DNA of 64,000 nt from Romanomermis culicivorax (Eukaryota > Nematoda > Enoplea > Mermithida > Mermithidae), in NCBI GenBank assembly GCA_963922205.1, contig CAWUHX010000069.1:806001-870000 (forward strand), in the 5' to 3' direction. The translations under genes were made by a program, and so were the position numbers. Below, one piece after another: positions 1-10,007 of the stretch (positions within the stretch are counted from its first letter, which is position 1; the number at the start of each line of letters is the position of its first letter). A model generated the notes under the pieces. That model saw nothing but the letters and a program-made list of their open reading frames with translations. It was not told the origin of the DNA and made no database searches.

Positions 1-188
1 GGGGGGTAGGAAAAAGTCGAAATTTTTCCCAAAAAGGCCAAAAAACATACACTTTTTGGCAAATTTTTTTAATTTTTTCCCAACTGGGGGGGGGTTGGAG
101 GGGGGGGAAATGATTTTGGGTACAGGGTTGGCCGAGTTGGGGGGGGGGGGTTCCCCCCCCCCCAACCCTCCCCCCAAGTACAGGTATG
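1..188 (-). mobile_element. MITE-B copy, left end outside window
   Basis: This is the reverse-orientation end of a short non-autonomous element that also occurs at 4520-4753. It ends in TACAGGTATG, the inverted partner of the CATACCTGTA start of the other copy. It shares the long G and C homopolymer runs and the AT-rich core around positions 10-80. The other end lies before base 1, so its target duplication cannot be checked here. Open frames across it are low-complexity and not genes. Confidence 0.7.
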
Positions 189-229
189 TTTTCATCATCT
201 TGAACGTATTATCTCATGTTTTCATTGGT

Positions 230-345
230 AATCTTCAATATTTTATCATGATATTTAATGAAGATTCGCATTTTTTCCTTTTGAGAAAGATCAATACGTC
301 AAGTCTCTAAGCTTTTTGATGCAATTATTTCTTTTCTAACGTGAA
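230..345. repeat. Dispersed repeat D, 5' segment
   Basis: The stretch from about 245 (beginning near ATATTTAATGAAGATTCGCA) recurs at 2890-2906 continued at 3718-3810, and in diverged form at 4886-5000. It is a moderately repeated AT-rich sequence with no coding potential that I recognise. The copy at 2890/3718 was split by a hAT element. The stretch 346-635 shows no gene; it has a G-rich patch near 358-380. Confidence 0.6.
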
Positions 346-635
346 ATCCAGAGCACCCCATGGGGGGGTATGGAGGGGGTATTACCCCCGTCTTAGATTT
401 GAAAATTCATTTACTACCCCCATAAAAACAGCTCACTATACCAAAAAATTTTGGTAGACTTCATCCTCTCCCCAGTAGGTTATACTAATTCGAGAAAAAT
501 TGCAGAATGTGTGATTCTGAGGAATTACTCACTGCTCTTTTTGACACATTTACTGAGCAAATGATAATGGGAAAGTATGCAACTTCTGTGCCATATAGCG
601 ATTTTTAGGAAAGGATATCAGTACATTAATATATA

Positions 636-985
636 CTACTTGTAGGAAATCATTATAAATATAATTAGGAGATGAAATAATGAATGACTTATGTATATGT
701 GATTAATCAAAAAATCGCCCCTTGGGAAGAAAAACATTATGTTCTTAAAATTCTGCCTCTTCATGCTCTCCTTTCCTTTTCCCCGCTTCTGCGTTGGGTC
801 TTCTGTGCGCATATGGTTACCCAAGCTGTGGCATACTTTCCTGCTATGAGTTGAGACATGTGAGGTCTGTTGACGTGGATCAGGATTGGTACTTGGTTTG
901 AAACTAGTAGTTCATAGTCTAATGGGATTAATAATACTAAAGCCACATTCAGCATCAGGACTTTCAATTCGAAGCACTTTTCCAA
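636..985 (-). pseudogene. Degraded hAT transposase C-terminal tail
   Basis: Read on the minus strand in more than one frame, this stretch encodes a diverged version of the C-terminal hAT dimerisation region seen at 7216-7512. Both have a KYA-AWV segment followed by NHMRTxDP and a basic tail, and upstream of it a match to the AERGFSIMN-type core, here with substitutions. Frame changes and stops show it is dead. By family knowledge this region mediates transposase multimerisation. It is a relic, probably of the same family as the element at 6672-7692. Confidence 0.6.
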
Positions 986-1379
986 GCCTAATCAGTGATG
1001 GGATAAGCCCATACTGTTCCAAACGTTTGTGCCCGATTCTTGAAATGTGCAGGAATCAGTTGGCACAACAGTCTTCAAAGTGTGACTATTCTGTACGTAT
1101 AATTAGTGCATTAAAGTTGCACGATTGGGAGCTGGAAAATGGAGTTAAACCAGTAAATGTTTTTTGACTGTAAAAAGCATAAAGTAGGGGCATTATTCAT
1201 TTATGTAAGTTGTATGTGGTTAGAGTACTACATCTCGCCCCTCCTTGGGGGAAAAAGTGGTGAGCAAAAAAAAAAAAAAAAAAGGTCACGGCATATTTCA
1301 AGTACTACCCTTAAAATTTACGATTTTACCCCTACCTAAATTTTCGACCTTGGGGTCCTCTGGTGAAATCAATTTAAAT
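986..1379. other. No gene seen
   Basis: AT-rich sequence with an A-run at about 1266-1283. I see no coding region or structured repeat that I can support. Confidence 0.5.
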
Positions 1380-1950
1380 GCTTCATGGAAATATCTTTCG
1401 GAAATTTATACTCTGCTTACTCATATATTTTCGACCAAGTATGAGAGTTTACGAATAAATTATACTGGTTTTAAAATTTTTCACGTAAAATTCTAGAAAT
1501 TACGACTTTTGAACACAAAATTCAAATCTACTTCTTGAAATAAACGTTCGGAAAATTGATTTTCCAGCGTCGCAGAATATCAATACCCAAAAAATTTTTC
1601 CGGCGCTTCGCGCCGGAAACATTAACATCCCTTCTAGGTTCTCACTTGTCAACATAGAGGATTTAACTATCGATTTCTCATGTAATTCAAAGTCATTATG
1701 CTTTTGGATAGTTTGCTTGAAAGTTTGTTCCAATGCTTGTAGATTAAACTTTGAACTCGAAAATTTCAATTTTTTCCTCAATTTTGATGAATTGACGGGT
1801 CTAAAAACACCAGAAGGCTTGAAAAAGCCCAAAAACACGTAAATAAAGCGTCTGTGAGCATTTTTAAGCGAAAAAAACGACTTCGGGAAAATGGGGAAAA
1901 AAATTTTGATCCCTTTCCCCATTTGGGGAAAAGGCCCGGAGGAAAAAAAA
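1380..1950. repeat. Dispersed repeat D, copy 1
   Basis: This stretch is closely matched by 3820-4300 and partly by 5005-5300: the same order of blocks, such as CATGGAAATATCTTTCGG and ATTCTAGAAATTACGA. It carries a perfect 13-base hairpin GGCGC-TTC-GCGCC at 1602-1614, extended by two further base pairs outside. No coding region is supported; the minus-strand open frame across it mostly reflects the repeat and the adjoining minisatellite. Confidence 0.65.
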
Positions 1951-1956
1951 ACAGTG

Positions 1957-2130
1957 ACTCGAGTCCATCTAGCCAAAACCCACAAAATGGCTAAATGGAC
2001 TCGAGTCCATCTAGCCAAAACACACAGAATGACTAAATGGACTCGAGTGCATCTAGTCAAGACCCACACAATGGCTAGATGACCTCGAGGCCATTGAATC
2101 AAAAATATACAAAATGGCTAAATGGACTCG
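1957..2130. repeat. 42-base minisatellite, four units
   Basis: Units start at 1957, 1999, 2041 and 2083, each beginning with (A/C)CTCGAG, followed by a TCTAG(C/T)CAA block and an ATGGCTA block, and a fifth partial unit starts at 2126. The period is 42, 42, 42 and 43 bases. Units differ by a few substitutions. Because the period is a multiple of three it stays open in several frames, which is not evidence of coding. Confidence 0.9.
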
Positions 2131-2269
2131 AGTTTTCCCGTGGTACAGTAAATGTATGAACATCAGAAGTTGTGAGCCAAATTTTCAAACGTGCAGATCT
2201 ATAAGTTGAAGTTACGAATATCTATACAAACCAAACATGTTGGTGAATCTTCAAGACGGAAAAAAATTT

Positions 2270-2345
2270 TTTGTGCCATTGGCACAAATTTTTTTGGCCG
2301 TTTGTGCCAATTGGCACAAATGTCCGTGCACAAAAAAAACGCTGG
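2270..2345. repeat. Repeat E: TTGTGCCAATTGGCACAAA inverted repeat
   Basis: A palindromic core TGTGCCAATTGGCACA is followed by TGTCCGTGCACAAA. The same core and tail recur near 6520-6566, and diverged versions at 5745-5775 and 8355-8402. This suggests a dispersed non-autonomous element whose limits I cannot fix. Confidence 0.6.
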
Positions 2346-2419
2346 TTCGAAATGAACAAACTACTATAAAGACAAGTTCGATTAGTCTAGGAAGCGCAGG
2401 TTACAAATTGTAACGAACT

Positions 2420-2895
2420 AACGCGCTCCCCCATGGAATTTGGAAACACCGATTTTCATAATTTTGTTCTTGAAACATTGCAGACTGGAAGAATTGATAG
2501 CATCTGAAGGAAGATTATTCCATATATTGATATACCTATTACAAAAATCATATAATCTCAAATTGGATTTAGCTTTGCCAGTAGTGAGCTTGAAATCATG
2601 TTGGTGACGAGTGTTGTCGTTAGAGTTCAGCATAAAGAAATCATTTTTGTCAATACAAGTGTGATCTCTGATAATTTTATACATTAAAGAAAGAGCAGCT
2701 ATTAATCTGTGGGTTTCAAGTCGTTCTTGAAAAAGGGCTTTTAGACGTTCTTCAAAAGAAAGGCTAGAGTCTTTACCAAATAATCTCTTGGTAAACTTCC
2801 GTTGTACATTTTCGATCAGCAGAATTTCATTCATGTGAAAAGGATTCCACACAGTGGAGCAGTACTCAAGTATAGGTATTTTATAATATTTAATG
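2420..2895 (-). pseudogene. Non-LTR retrotransposon reverse transcriptase, C-terminal fragment
   Basis: The minus-strand product has the typical tail of LINE reverse transcriptases of the Jockey/CR1-like groups. It contains a LEYCSTVWNP block, then IENVQRKFTKRLFG, a Leu/Arg-rich helix with ETHRLIAALSLMYKI, a TRHQHDFKL block, and a final NIWNNLPSDAI block before a basic end. About 155 residues are open. The catalytic fingers/palm and the endonuclease are absent, so this is a 5'-truncated dead copy, as is usual for LINE insertions. The apparent start at 2906 lies in repeat D sequence and is not a real start. Confidence 0.85.
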
Positions 2896-2906
2896 AAGAT
2901 TCGCAT

Positions 2907-3717
2907 CAGAGCCGTGCCTTGGGGGGTGCGAAGGGTACAGCCGCACCGGGCCGCAAAGAATTAGGGGCCGCAAAAACTTAACTGACCTAAGTTTGTACTT
3001 TGTATACATATATTGTACACTATATGTATGCTAGACAATGCGAACACGAATAAAAATAATAATGTGCACTTCTGTGTAACAGAAAATTTGATGTTTCATC
3101 ATTCACTAGGGGCCGCAAGAACTTGAGCTGAACTAGCTTACATACGTGTCATACTGTACTGTACGTGTATGCTCGACAAGGCAGGAGCACGCCTTTGTGT
3201 TTCACTGTGTAAAGTCTGTATCGATAGTTTTACACATTTGTCTGTATGTATCTCAGCACGTATTTAACTGTTTCCTATAATGTTATCATACTCGCCAGCT
3301 TCACGTTGTATTGTATGTAGATTACTGCTGTTTTTTACTAATCTTTGCGGCCTTCCATTTTGCCTTACTTGTGATTTTTAAAAGTTTTTCACGCATAACT
3401 TTTTTGCTAATGTACAAACGCTTGTTACTTTTGTCCCCTTAAGCGATATCAAATCGAGCTCCAGCTTATGAAAGTTCATGTTATGATTTTTTGAATAACA
3501 TACATATTGGTTCTTCGCAACATACACAGTCTTATTCTTTTGCTTTTAAAATCAAACAATTTTGGCATCTGAATTCTGAAACATGGTAAATTCTTAACGA
3601 GTTGAATGATTGCTAATCGTTGTTCATTTTTCATTACATAAACGCAGCTAATTTTAAAAAATAGGGCCGCAAAAATCTACTTCGCACCGGGCCGCAAAAA
3701 TCCTTGGCACGGCCCTG
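2907..3717. mobile_element. Non-autonomous hAT element, 811 bases
   Basis: Terminal inverted repeats start CAGAGCCGTGCCTTGG and end CCTTGGCACGGCCCTG, matching CAGRGCCGTGCC on each side. The element is flanked by a perfect 8-base target duplication ATTCGCAT (2899-2906 and 3718-3725). It split a copy of repeat D, whose halves join cleanly when the element and one duplication are removed. Subterminal GGGCCGCAAA motifs repeat at both ends. No transposase is encoded. CAG-type ends with an 8-base duplication are diagnostic of the hAT superfamily. Confidence 0.93.
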
Positions 3718-3725
3718 ATTCGCAT

Positions 3726-4460
3726 TTTTTCCTTTTGAGAAAGATCAATACGTCAAGTCAAGTCTCTATGCTTTTTGATGCGATTGTTTCTTTGCTAACG
3801 TAAAATCAATTCAAAAGCTACATGGAAATATCTTTCGGAAATTTATACTCTTGTTATTCATATATTTTCGACCAAGTTCATGAGAAGAGTTTTTAAATAA
3901 ATTACAGATTTTAAAATTTTTCAAGTAAAATTCTAGAAATTACGACTTTCGAACACAAAATTTGAAACTAATTCTTGAAATAAATGTTCGGAAAATTGAT
4001 TTTCCTGCATTCCAGAATGTCAATATACCCAAAAAATTTTTCGGCGCGTTTAGGACTTGACCATCGATTTCTCGTGTAATTCAAGTCAATTATGCTCTTG
4101 GATAGTTTGCTAGAAAATGTGTTCAACAATGCTTGTAGATTAGGCTTTAAAGTCGAACATTTCAATTTTTTTCAATTTTAATGAATTAACTTCTCTAAAA
4201 ACACTGAAAGGCTTGAAAAAGCTCAAAAACAGTGCGATAAAGCGTCTGAGAGCATTTTTAAGCGGAAAAACGAGGATTTTAAGATGAAAAAAAATCTTTC
4301 CACATGTGGAAAAAATTTGACCCCTTTCCACATTTGTGGAAAGAAGTTCGTGGAAAAAACAGTGCTTTGAAACACGGTTTTTTCCACATTTGCACTATGA
4401 TGTGGAAAAAAATATGGAATGTGGAAAAAATTTTTGAGGTCTTTCCACAAATGTGGAAGA
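3726..4460. repeat. Dispersed repeat D, copy 2, with TTTCCACA palindromes
   Basis: This copy continues the repeat interrupted at 2906 and parallels 1380-1900. Its right part (4290-4460) holds several inverted copies of TTTCCACA/TGTGGAAA, so the strand could fold into stacked hairpins. Similar TGTGGAAA palindromes occur at 5285-5345. The open minus-strand frames are Phe-rich products of this composition. Confidence 0.6.
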
Positions 4461-4519
4461 AAAATTTTGGGTTTCCATATTGAAAACATGCATTTTAGTG
4501 CATTTTAGGAGGTCCAAAT

Positions 4520-4753
4520 CATACCTGTACTTGGGGGGGTTGGGGGGGGGACCCCCCCAACTTGGCCAACCCAGTACCCAAAATCATTTCCCCGCCCAAC
4601 CCCCCCCCCCCGTTGGGAAAAAATTAAAAAAATTTGCCAAAAAGTGTATGTTTTTTGGCCTTTTTTGGGAAAAATTTCGACTTTTTCCTACCCCCCCCCC
4701 AAAATTTCGGATTTACCCCCCCCCCCCAACTGGTCGGAGGTCTTACAGGTATG
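4520..4753. mobile_element. MITE-B, complete copy, 234 bases
   Basis: Ends are CATACCTGTAC and TTACAGGTATG, flanked by a perfect 8-base target duplication GTCCAAAT (4512-4519 and 4754-4761). The interior has paired G-run and C-run blocks and an AT-rich centre. The 8-base duplication points to hAT-type mobilisation. Related copies are at 1-188 and 27617-27920. Confidence 0.92.
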
Positions 4754-4761
4754 GTCCAAAT

Positions 4762-5345
4762 CTCAAAATTTTCCAGCGCTTCGCGCCTGTAATACCTTTA
4801 ATAATCATTATTATTTATTACCAAGCTCAGGCGCGGCTTTTAGCATGTCTACCGTGTTTAATGGGCAATCTTGCATATTATAACTCTATATTTAATGAAG
4901 ATCGGCATTTTTAGCTTCATAGATTTTTTTGAGAAAGATCAAAACGTCAACTTTCTCAACTTCTTGAAGCGTTTGTTCTTTTCTTAACGTAAATCCAATT
5001 CAAAAGCTTCATGGAAGAATTTTTGGAAAATTTCTACACTTCTGACTCTTTGCTTTTCGGCTAAATTTATAAAAGGTTACGAACAAATTAATGGTTTTAA
5101 AATTTTTCGAATGATAAATTTCTAGCAATTACGATCTGTGAACACAAAATTTAAACCTAATTTTTGAGATATATCATCAGAACGATTCTTAGAATGCTTT
5201 AAAAAGCTCAAAAACACTTAAATAAAACGTTTATGAGCATTTTCAAGCGAAAAACGAGGATTTTAAGACAAAAAATTTTTTTTTCATATGTGGAAAAAAG
5301 ATTTGACCCCTTTCCACATTACTGGAAAGAAGTTTGTGGAAAAAA
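4762..5345. repeat. Dispersed repeat D, copy 3 (diverged)
   Basis: Blocks matching copies 1 and 2 occur in the same order, including an ATTTAATGAAGAT block near 4890, GAGAAAGATCAAAACGTCAA near 4930 and a TTCTAGCAATTACGA block near 5120. It also has an imperfect GCGC-TTC-GCGC hairpin near 4776 and TGTGGAAA palindromes at the right end. Confidence 0.55.
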
Positions 5346-5362
5346 ACCTACGCCTATATGTA

Positions 5363-5392
5363 CCTAAGCCTAAGAATGAGCCTAAGCCTAAG
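5363..5392. repeat. Short telomere-like GCCTAA blocks
   Basis: Two blocks of CCTAAGCCTAAG separated by six bases are present. The reverse complement is TTAGGC, the telomere unit of most nematodes. Four units are too few for a true interstitial telomere, so this is only a weak clue to the organism. Confidence 0.4.
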
Positions 5393-5399
5393 TCAGAAA

Positions 5400-6663
5400 A
5401 TTTGCCAGAATGACTAAAAAAGTCAATAAATTTTTTCGACCAATCAAATTGATGACAGATCTAATACGCACGCCGCGCGCCGCGCTGCTTGTGCCAAAAA
5501 ACATGGTTTTCTGATGATGACGCAAAGAAATTTGGGATGGCGCAAAAAAGTCTAGAGCTTTTCTGCTAATTGTTAAAAACTTCTCAACTTCCTGCGTTTA
5601 TTTTGTGGGATTGGAATTAGTATTTTGGAATTGATTGAAATGTTTATTTTTTTGGTATATTTGGATGAAATATGAAGTTTTTGTATGGTCGACCAGTGTT
5701 TTTTGTGTTTTTTTGCACAAAAAAATATGGAATTTCACAAAAAATTTTCAGCGTTTGTGCCCATTGGCACAAAATTTTTTGCTGATCAAATACTGAATTT
5801 CCTTGATTTTGAGACGTTTTAGAGACTGAAATTGCAAAAAGAATTTTGGCGCTTCGCGCCGAGTCAATGAATATATAATATTACCTACTCGTAATTGGCC
5901 CGAACGCGAACGAATTCTCTTCGAATATTGTATTAGTATCGTCGCAGCAAACGTTATAGGTCGTTACTGTCAATGACTGATGAATGGAAAATTATTCTGA
6001 ATATTCTCTGTTCATTTAATCGGATTCGGATTTAAAATTGAATTTCTTACTTTTTGTGTTTGGTTGATTCAAATAGAAAAATCGATATCATTGGTACAAT
6101 TTTTCGACCGAAAACTTACACAATTTTTGACTCAATTTTCTCTAGAGTCTTTAAATTGTTGCTATTATATAGATACTCGTAGTCGAAAATTTAATTAATA
6201 TGAACTTGAAGTTAATATTAATTCAATTTTTTAATAGCTCTAGAATTGTTTAGGAAGTTCAGAACTTCCAGAATAATTCTAGAGTTATTATAATTTTCTC
6301 AGCGTTCTATTTCCTTTTGAGTTGTAATCCATTTTCTTGCACAGTTTTTTCTCATCTCATTGACATGGTTAGCTGAAAAATTGGTTGGGCACAATTTTAC
6401 AAAAATTAATGTGTTAACGTAACATTAATTAGGTATATATTTTTATCAAACGTTTGACATAGAATCTTTCCGCCGGTTTCAGTATGTTTCTAGTAGAAAA
6501 TTTTTTTGTGCTTTTGGCACGCATTTTTTGGCCTCTTGTGCCAATTGGCACAAATGTCTGTGCACAAAACGCTGTAGATCGGCAAAATTTTTCGACCGAA
6601 ACTGAAGTAATTTTCAGCTTAGTTTTTTACGAGTAAGCAATTATAGACATCCTCAATTCAATC
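5400..6663. other. No gene; scattered repeat motifs
   Basis: AT-rich DNA. I see a GC palindrome-rich patch at about 5468-5486, repeat E motifs near 5745-5775 and 6520-6566, and a perfect GGCGC-TTC-GCGCC hairpin at 5848-5860. No coding region is supported. Confidence 0.5.
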
Positions 6664-6671
6664 GTTACATC

Positions 6672-7692
6672 CATACATGGCCACGGTCAAAATTTTAGGG
6701 TAGGGAAAAATCCTAAAATTGACATATAGCAAATCATTTTTGTGACAATGATAAAAGTCAATTTTAGATGTGTTTGCTTTGCTTTTCGTATTTTTTGGAT
6801 TATGTTGGTGATAAAAACTGGAAGCATTGTTTTTCTGAAATAAATAAATGAGCATGTTGATTGATGATAAAACCAAACGTTTCTAAGCAGCATCAAAAAT
6901 GAAATTGATTCTTATTTTCCATCAGGAAGCTTTGAAAGTTTTGATGTATTGGCTCCTGAAAAGCTCCCTCAGAAAGAATCATAAATCCTTTTATATGGCA
7001 CTGATGCAATCAATGACTTGGCATTGAAATTTCAGCTTGATGCAGCTGCAACAGCAAGTGAGTGGACCCAGGCACTTCTTCAAATCATCAAATAGAGTGA
7101 CTTTTGCCGCTTTCAGAAGACTACAGCTGTTACTTTCTGGCAGCATTTTCTAAAAAAAGACAGTGGCATTATCTGGGGAGAAAATATCAAGAAGCTGATC
7201 CATATTGTCCTGATTTTGCCTATTGGCAGTGCTGATGCCGAACGAGGCTTTTCAATAATGAACCATATACGCACATCAAGGCGATCAAGACTCGAAGGAA
7301 TAAGCCTGGATGCTTTGATGCGCTTAAGAATAAATGGCCCAAATGATTTGGAACAGTTCAAAGCATCAAAATATGCAAAGGCATGGGTTGCAGAAAACCA
7401 CATGCGCACTGATGACCCTCATAATCGAAAAAAGAAAACAAGAAAGGAAATGAAATTGGATGATACTGAAATGGAAGATGATGTGTATTTGCCAACCAGT
7501 AACTTATTTTGATGTTCTCATACTTATTGTCAACCATATACTGTGCATTGCTTGCATCAGTTATTTTTTGTCAATGTATTTTTCTTTGTAATTTTTGTAA
7601 TTTTGTCCAAAAATCGCCAGATAGCAAATGGTTACTCTAAAGTTTAGGGTAGGGATAATGTATACCCTATGTATACCCTGTGGCCATGTATG
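6672..7692 (+). mobile_element. hAT element with transposase remnant, CATACATG ends, 1021 bases
   Basis: Ends are CATACATGGCCACGG and CCTGTGGCCATGTATG, inverted repeats of about 15 bases, flanked by a perfect 8-base duplication GTTACATC (6664-6671 and 7693-7700). The interior encodes the C-terminal part of a hAT transposase (7110-7512) and lacks the N-terminal BED zinc finger and most of the catalytic domain. It is an internally deleted copy of a once autonomous element. Its CATACATG tip is shared with the MITE families here, which makes this transposase lineage the best candidate for having moved them. Confidence 0.93.
7110..7512 (+). pseudogene. hAT transposase, C-terminal dimerisation domain
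   Basis: A Trp-containing segment (nt 7122-7150) is followed, after a +1 or +2 frame change or stop, by an open frame to the TGA at 7510. This frame carries the hAT signature SADAERGFSIMN, then RTSRRSRLEGISLDALMRL and INGP. By family knowledge this C-terminal region is the dimerisation domain that completes the RNase H-like fold. The basic acidic-ended tail after NHMRTDDP resembles zinc-finger 862-like domesticated hATs and the relic at 636-985. The catalytic Asp residues are not encoded here, so it cannot act alone. Confidence 0.85.
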
Positions 7693-7700
7693 GTTACATC

Positions 7701-8170
7701 CTTGTGAAAGATGAACTTGTTCGTTGCCGAAAATAAAAGGAAAATGTGAGCAATTCTATAGAGATATTTGAATTCAAGTAGCGTTGCGTATTCCATTTCT
7801 TTTTGAATCGTAAACCGTTCTATTGCACATTTTTTCAATCTCAATGACAAAAATCGATGAAAATAGGGTTGGCACGATTTTTATTTAATGTAGTTTAGTG
7901 CAGTGAAAGGAGCTTTAATAATGGTTTGTTATAACTTTGAATGAAATCTTATAAAATGAGAATAAGAACATTGCGCATATTTAACGTTGAGAAAAAAATT
8001 ATTAGTATCAGAATGTGTAAAAATCGAAGCATCAACCTGCATTTATTAGTATAAATACGTGATCCTAAACTATTATGGCAATAAAATTTCAAATTTTGCG
8101 GTACATGATCAAAAGGCTAGTGCTCTTAAATTTGATAACTATCAAATTTTTATCATAGAGCTTTACCCTG
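7701..8170. other. No gene seen
   Basis: AT-rich sequence without supported coding or repeat structure. Confidence 0.5.
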
Positions 8171-8173
8171 TTA

Positions 8174-8368
8174 TTACTGGCGGAAACTGTTGAGTTGAGG
8201 CAGTGTGTTCCAAACTTTAACTGTTCTGTTTATAAATGAGGATCTTTTTATATCAATTGTCGGTATGTCTGCTTCAAATTGTTCGTGACCTAATGGATTT
8301 TCCCAGTTTTCAGTATATGTTTCTGGCAAGGAATTTTTTTTACCGTTGTCACAATTTTTTTGACTCAT
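8174..8368 (-). pseudogene. Second non-LTR reverse transcriptase tail fragment
   Basis: The minus-strand product of about 60 residues includes SSFINRTVKVWNTLPQLN, the same RxxxxWNxLP type of block that ends LINE reverse transcriptases and is seen at 2420-2895. It is preceded by a short variable segment. It is truncated and dead, and is followed on the plus-strand side by a diverged repeat E core. Confidence 0.65.
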
Positions 8369-8405
8369 GTGCGATAATTGGCACTAATCGCCGTGCACAC
8401 AAAAC

Positions 8406-9999
8406 TGGCCCGCAGTAATTTTTGATATTCGTATTTCGCCTCGTCAGTCATCAAATCAATAACCGTAGCTCGTGGTCGGAAATTATATTAAACGGACATG
8501 ATTGAATTGGAAGACTTTCGTCTCGACGAATAACTGCATCGATTCTGCACTTGGAGGCAGGAAATCGTTGCAACTTGATAGGCTAAAGGTAATCGTGCAT
8601 ATTATCACTTATCATTGCCGTGTTTTTTGGGCTGAACTAAAGAATGGTGTTGGCACTAAAAATTTATGCGTTCATCTCAAATGGGTCAATTTTTTTCCGA
8701 TGAAAGCCTGAATCTTATTTATTTCTGGGCATTTAAGGCACTGCTTTTCCTGCCGACATTATCCCTAATTGATGAAAGGAGTCACAATTCCCCCCATTTT
8801 TCCCACGTCATTTTTTCGTTTAAATTCTCAATGCTTTATTTCAGTTTTTTGACCTTACTCAAATATTCTGATATCATTAGAGCCGTTAGCTCATCTGTAC
8901 TCAGAAAAATGGCAATGTTTGAGTTTCAAATCAGATTTTGCGCAGCATATCAGAATAATTTTCTAGCAAATAATACAAAAGCGTTAAGACCTTGGATAAC
9001 ATGATAAATTACCGTCAATATCTCTATGGTCACAAGTGAGAGCACAAAGGAATAGATTATTCGTGCCGGAACATTTTTTTGGCATTGACATGCTAAAACA
9101 TTGGAAAATCAATCTTTCAGACATTCTTTTCAGGAATAAGATTAGAATTTGCAGTACAAAAATCGTGCTTTTTGATGCACGGCCAATAATTAAAAAAATG
9201 TGTGCTTTTAAAACGATAAGAAGTGGTAGAAGTTTTTCGTGAAAAACGTAAGTAAAGTTATTTATTACATCACGAATTTTTCTCAATAAAAATACAACGA
9301 AAGATTACTTCTGAAGATGTCAATAGTTGCATACATTTTTGGTCAAAAAGTTGCGCCAGAAAACATTCTATATTTATATTCTGAACATCTCAAAGAATTG
9401 CAGTTTACGACACAAAATAATCAGAAAAGTTGAGAAAAACATGTTCATTTATCAGCGACAACTTACAGATTTGTTGCAGCAATACGAATGGACTATTCGG
9501 CCCAAACTTGTTTGCATTTGAATTTGATAAAAGTAGATCATCATTGCCAGTAACCGCCGACAAAGTTTACTTTTTCTGCCCTTCATTGTTTATAAAAGAA
9601 TCGCATCCAGTTTTTTCGGTCAAAAATGATGTGACATTTGGCACAAACGCGTAATTTTTTTTGTACTTTTTCAAAATTCTTTGTGCCAAAATCATGTTTT
9701 GAGTAAAAAAAGTTCTTTCGCCCGTCTCTTTTCTATAATTTGTTTTCGCCAAATTTTCATCTAGTAGTTTGTTGCTTTTTCAGATTGATTGAATATTTTG
9801 ATGTCTATGGGGTCAGTGATCTATCAAAGGTGATGAAAAAATACAAATTTCTGAAATGTAATGTTCTGATTCTTTTCAACGATTTTTCAATAACCAAATA
9901 TCGAATACCTCTTGAAGAATAATTGTGTTCTGTTCTACAAATATGTGGATTTTTTTCGCGACTTCAGAAGTTTTGCACTTTTGTAAAAAAGCTAGACTG
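8406..9999. other. No gene seen
   Basis: AT-rich DNA with only short open frames of biased composition. A GGCACAAA fragment of repeat E appears near 9638. Nothing else is supported. Confidence 0.5.
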
Positions 10000-10007
10000 C
10001 TACTCGT

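Noticed and set aside
56..310. Gly/Pro-rich open frames in G- and C-run regions (also 4453-4914 and 27432-27942)
   Set aside because: They follow the homopolymer runs of MITE-B in whichever frame and orientation, with no conservation.
5363..5392. True interstitial telomere
   Set aside because: Only four GCCTAA units in two blocks; could arise by chance.
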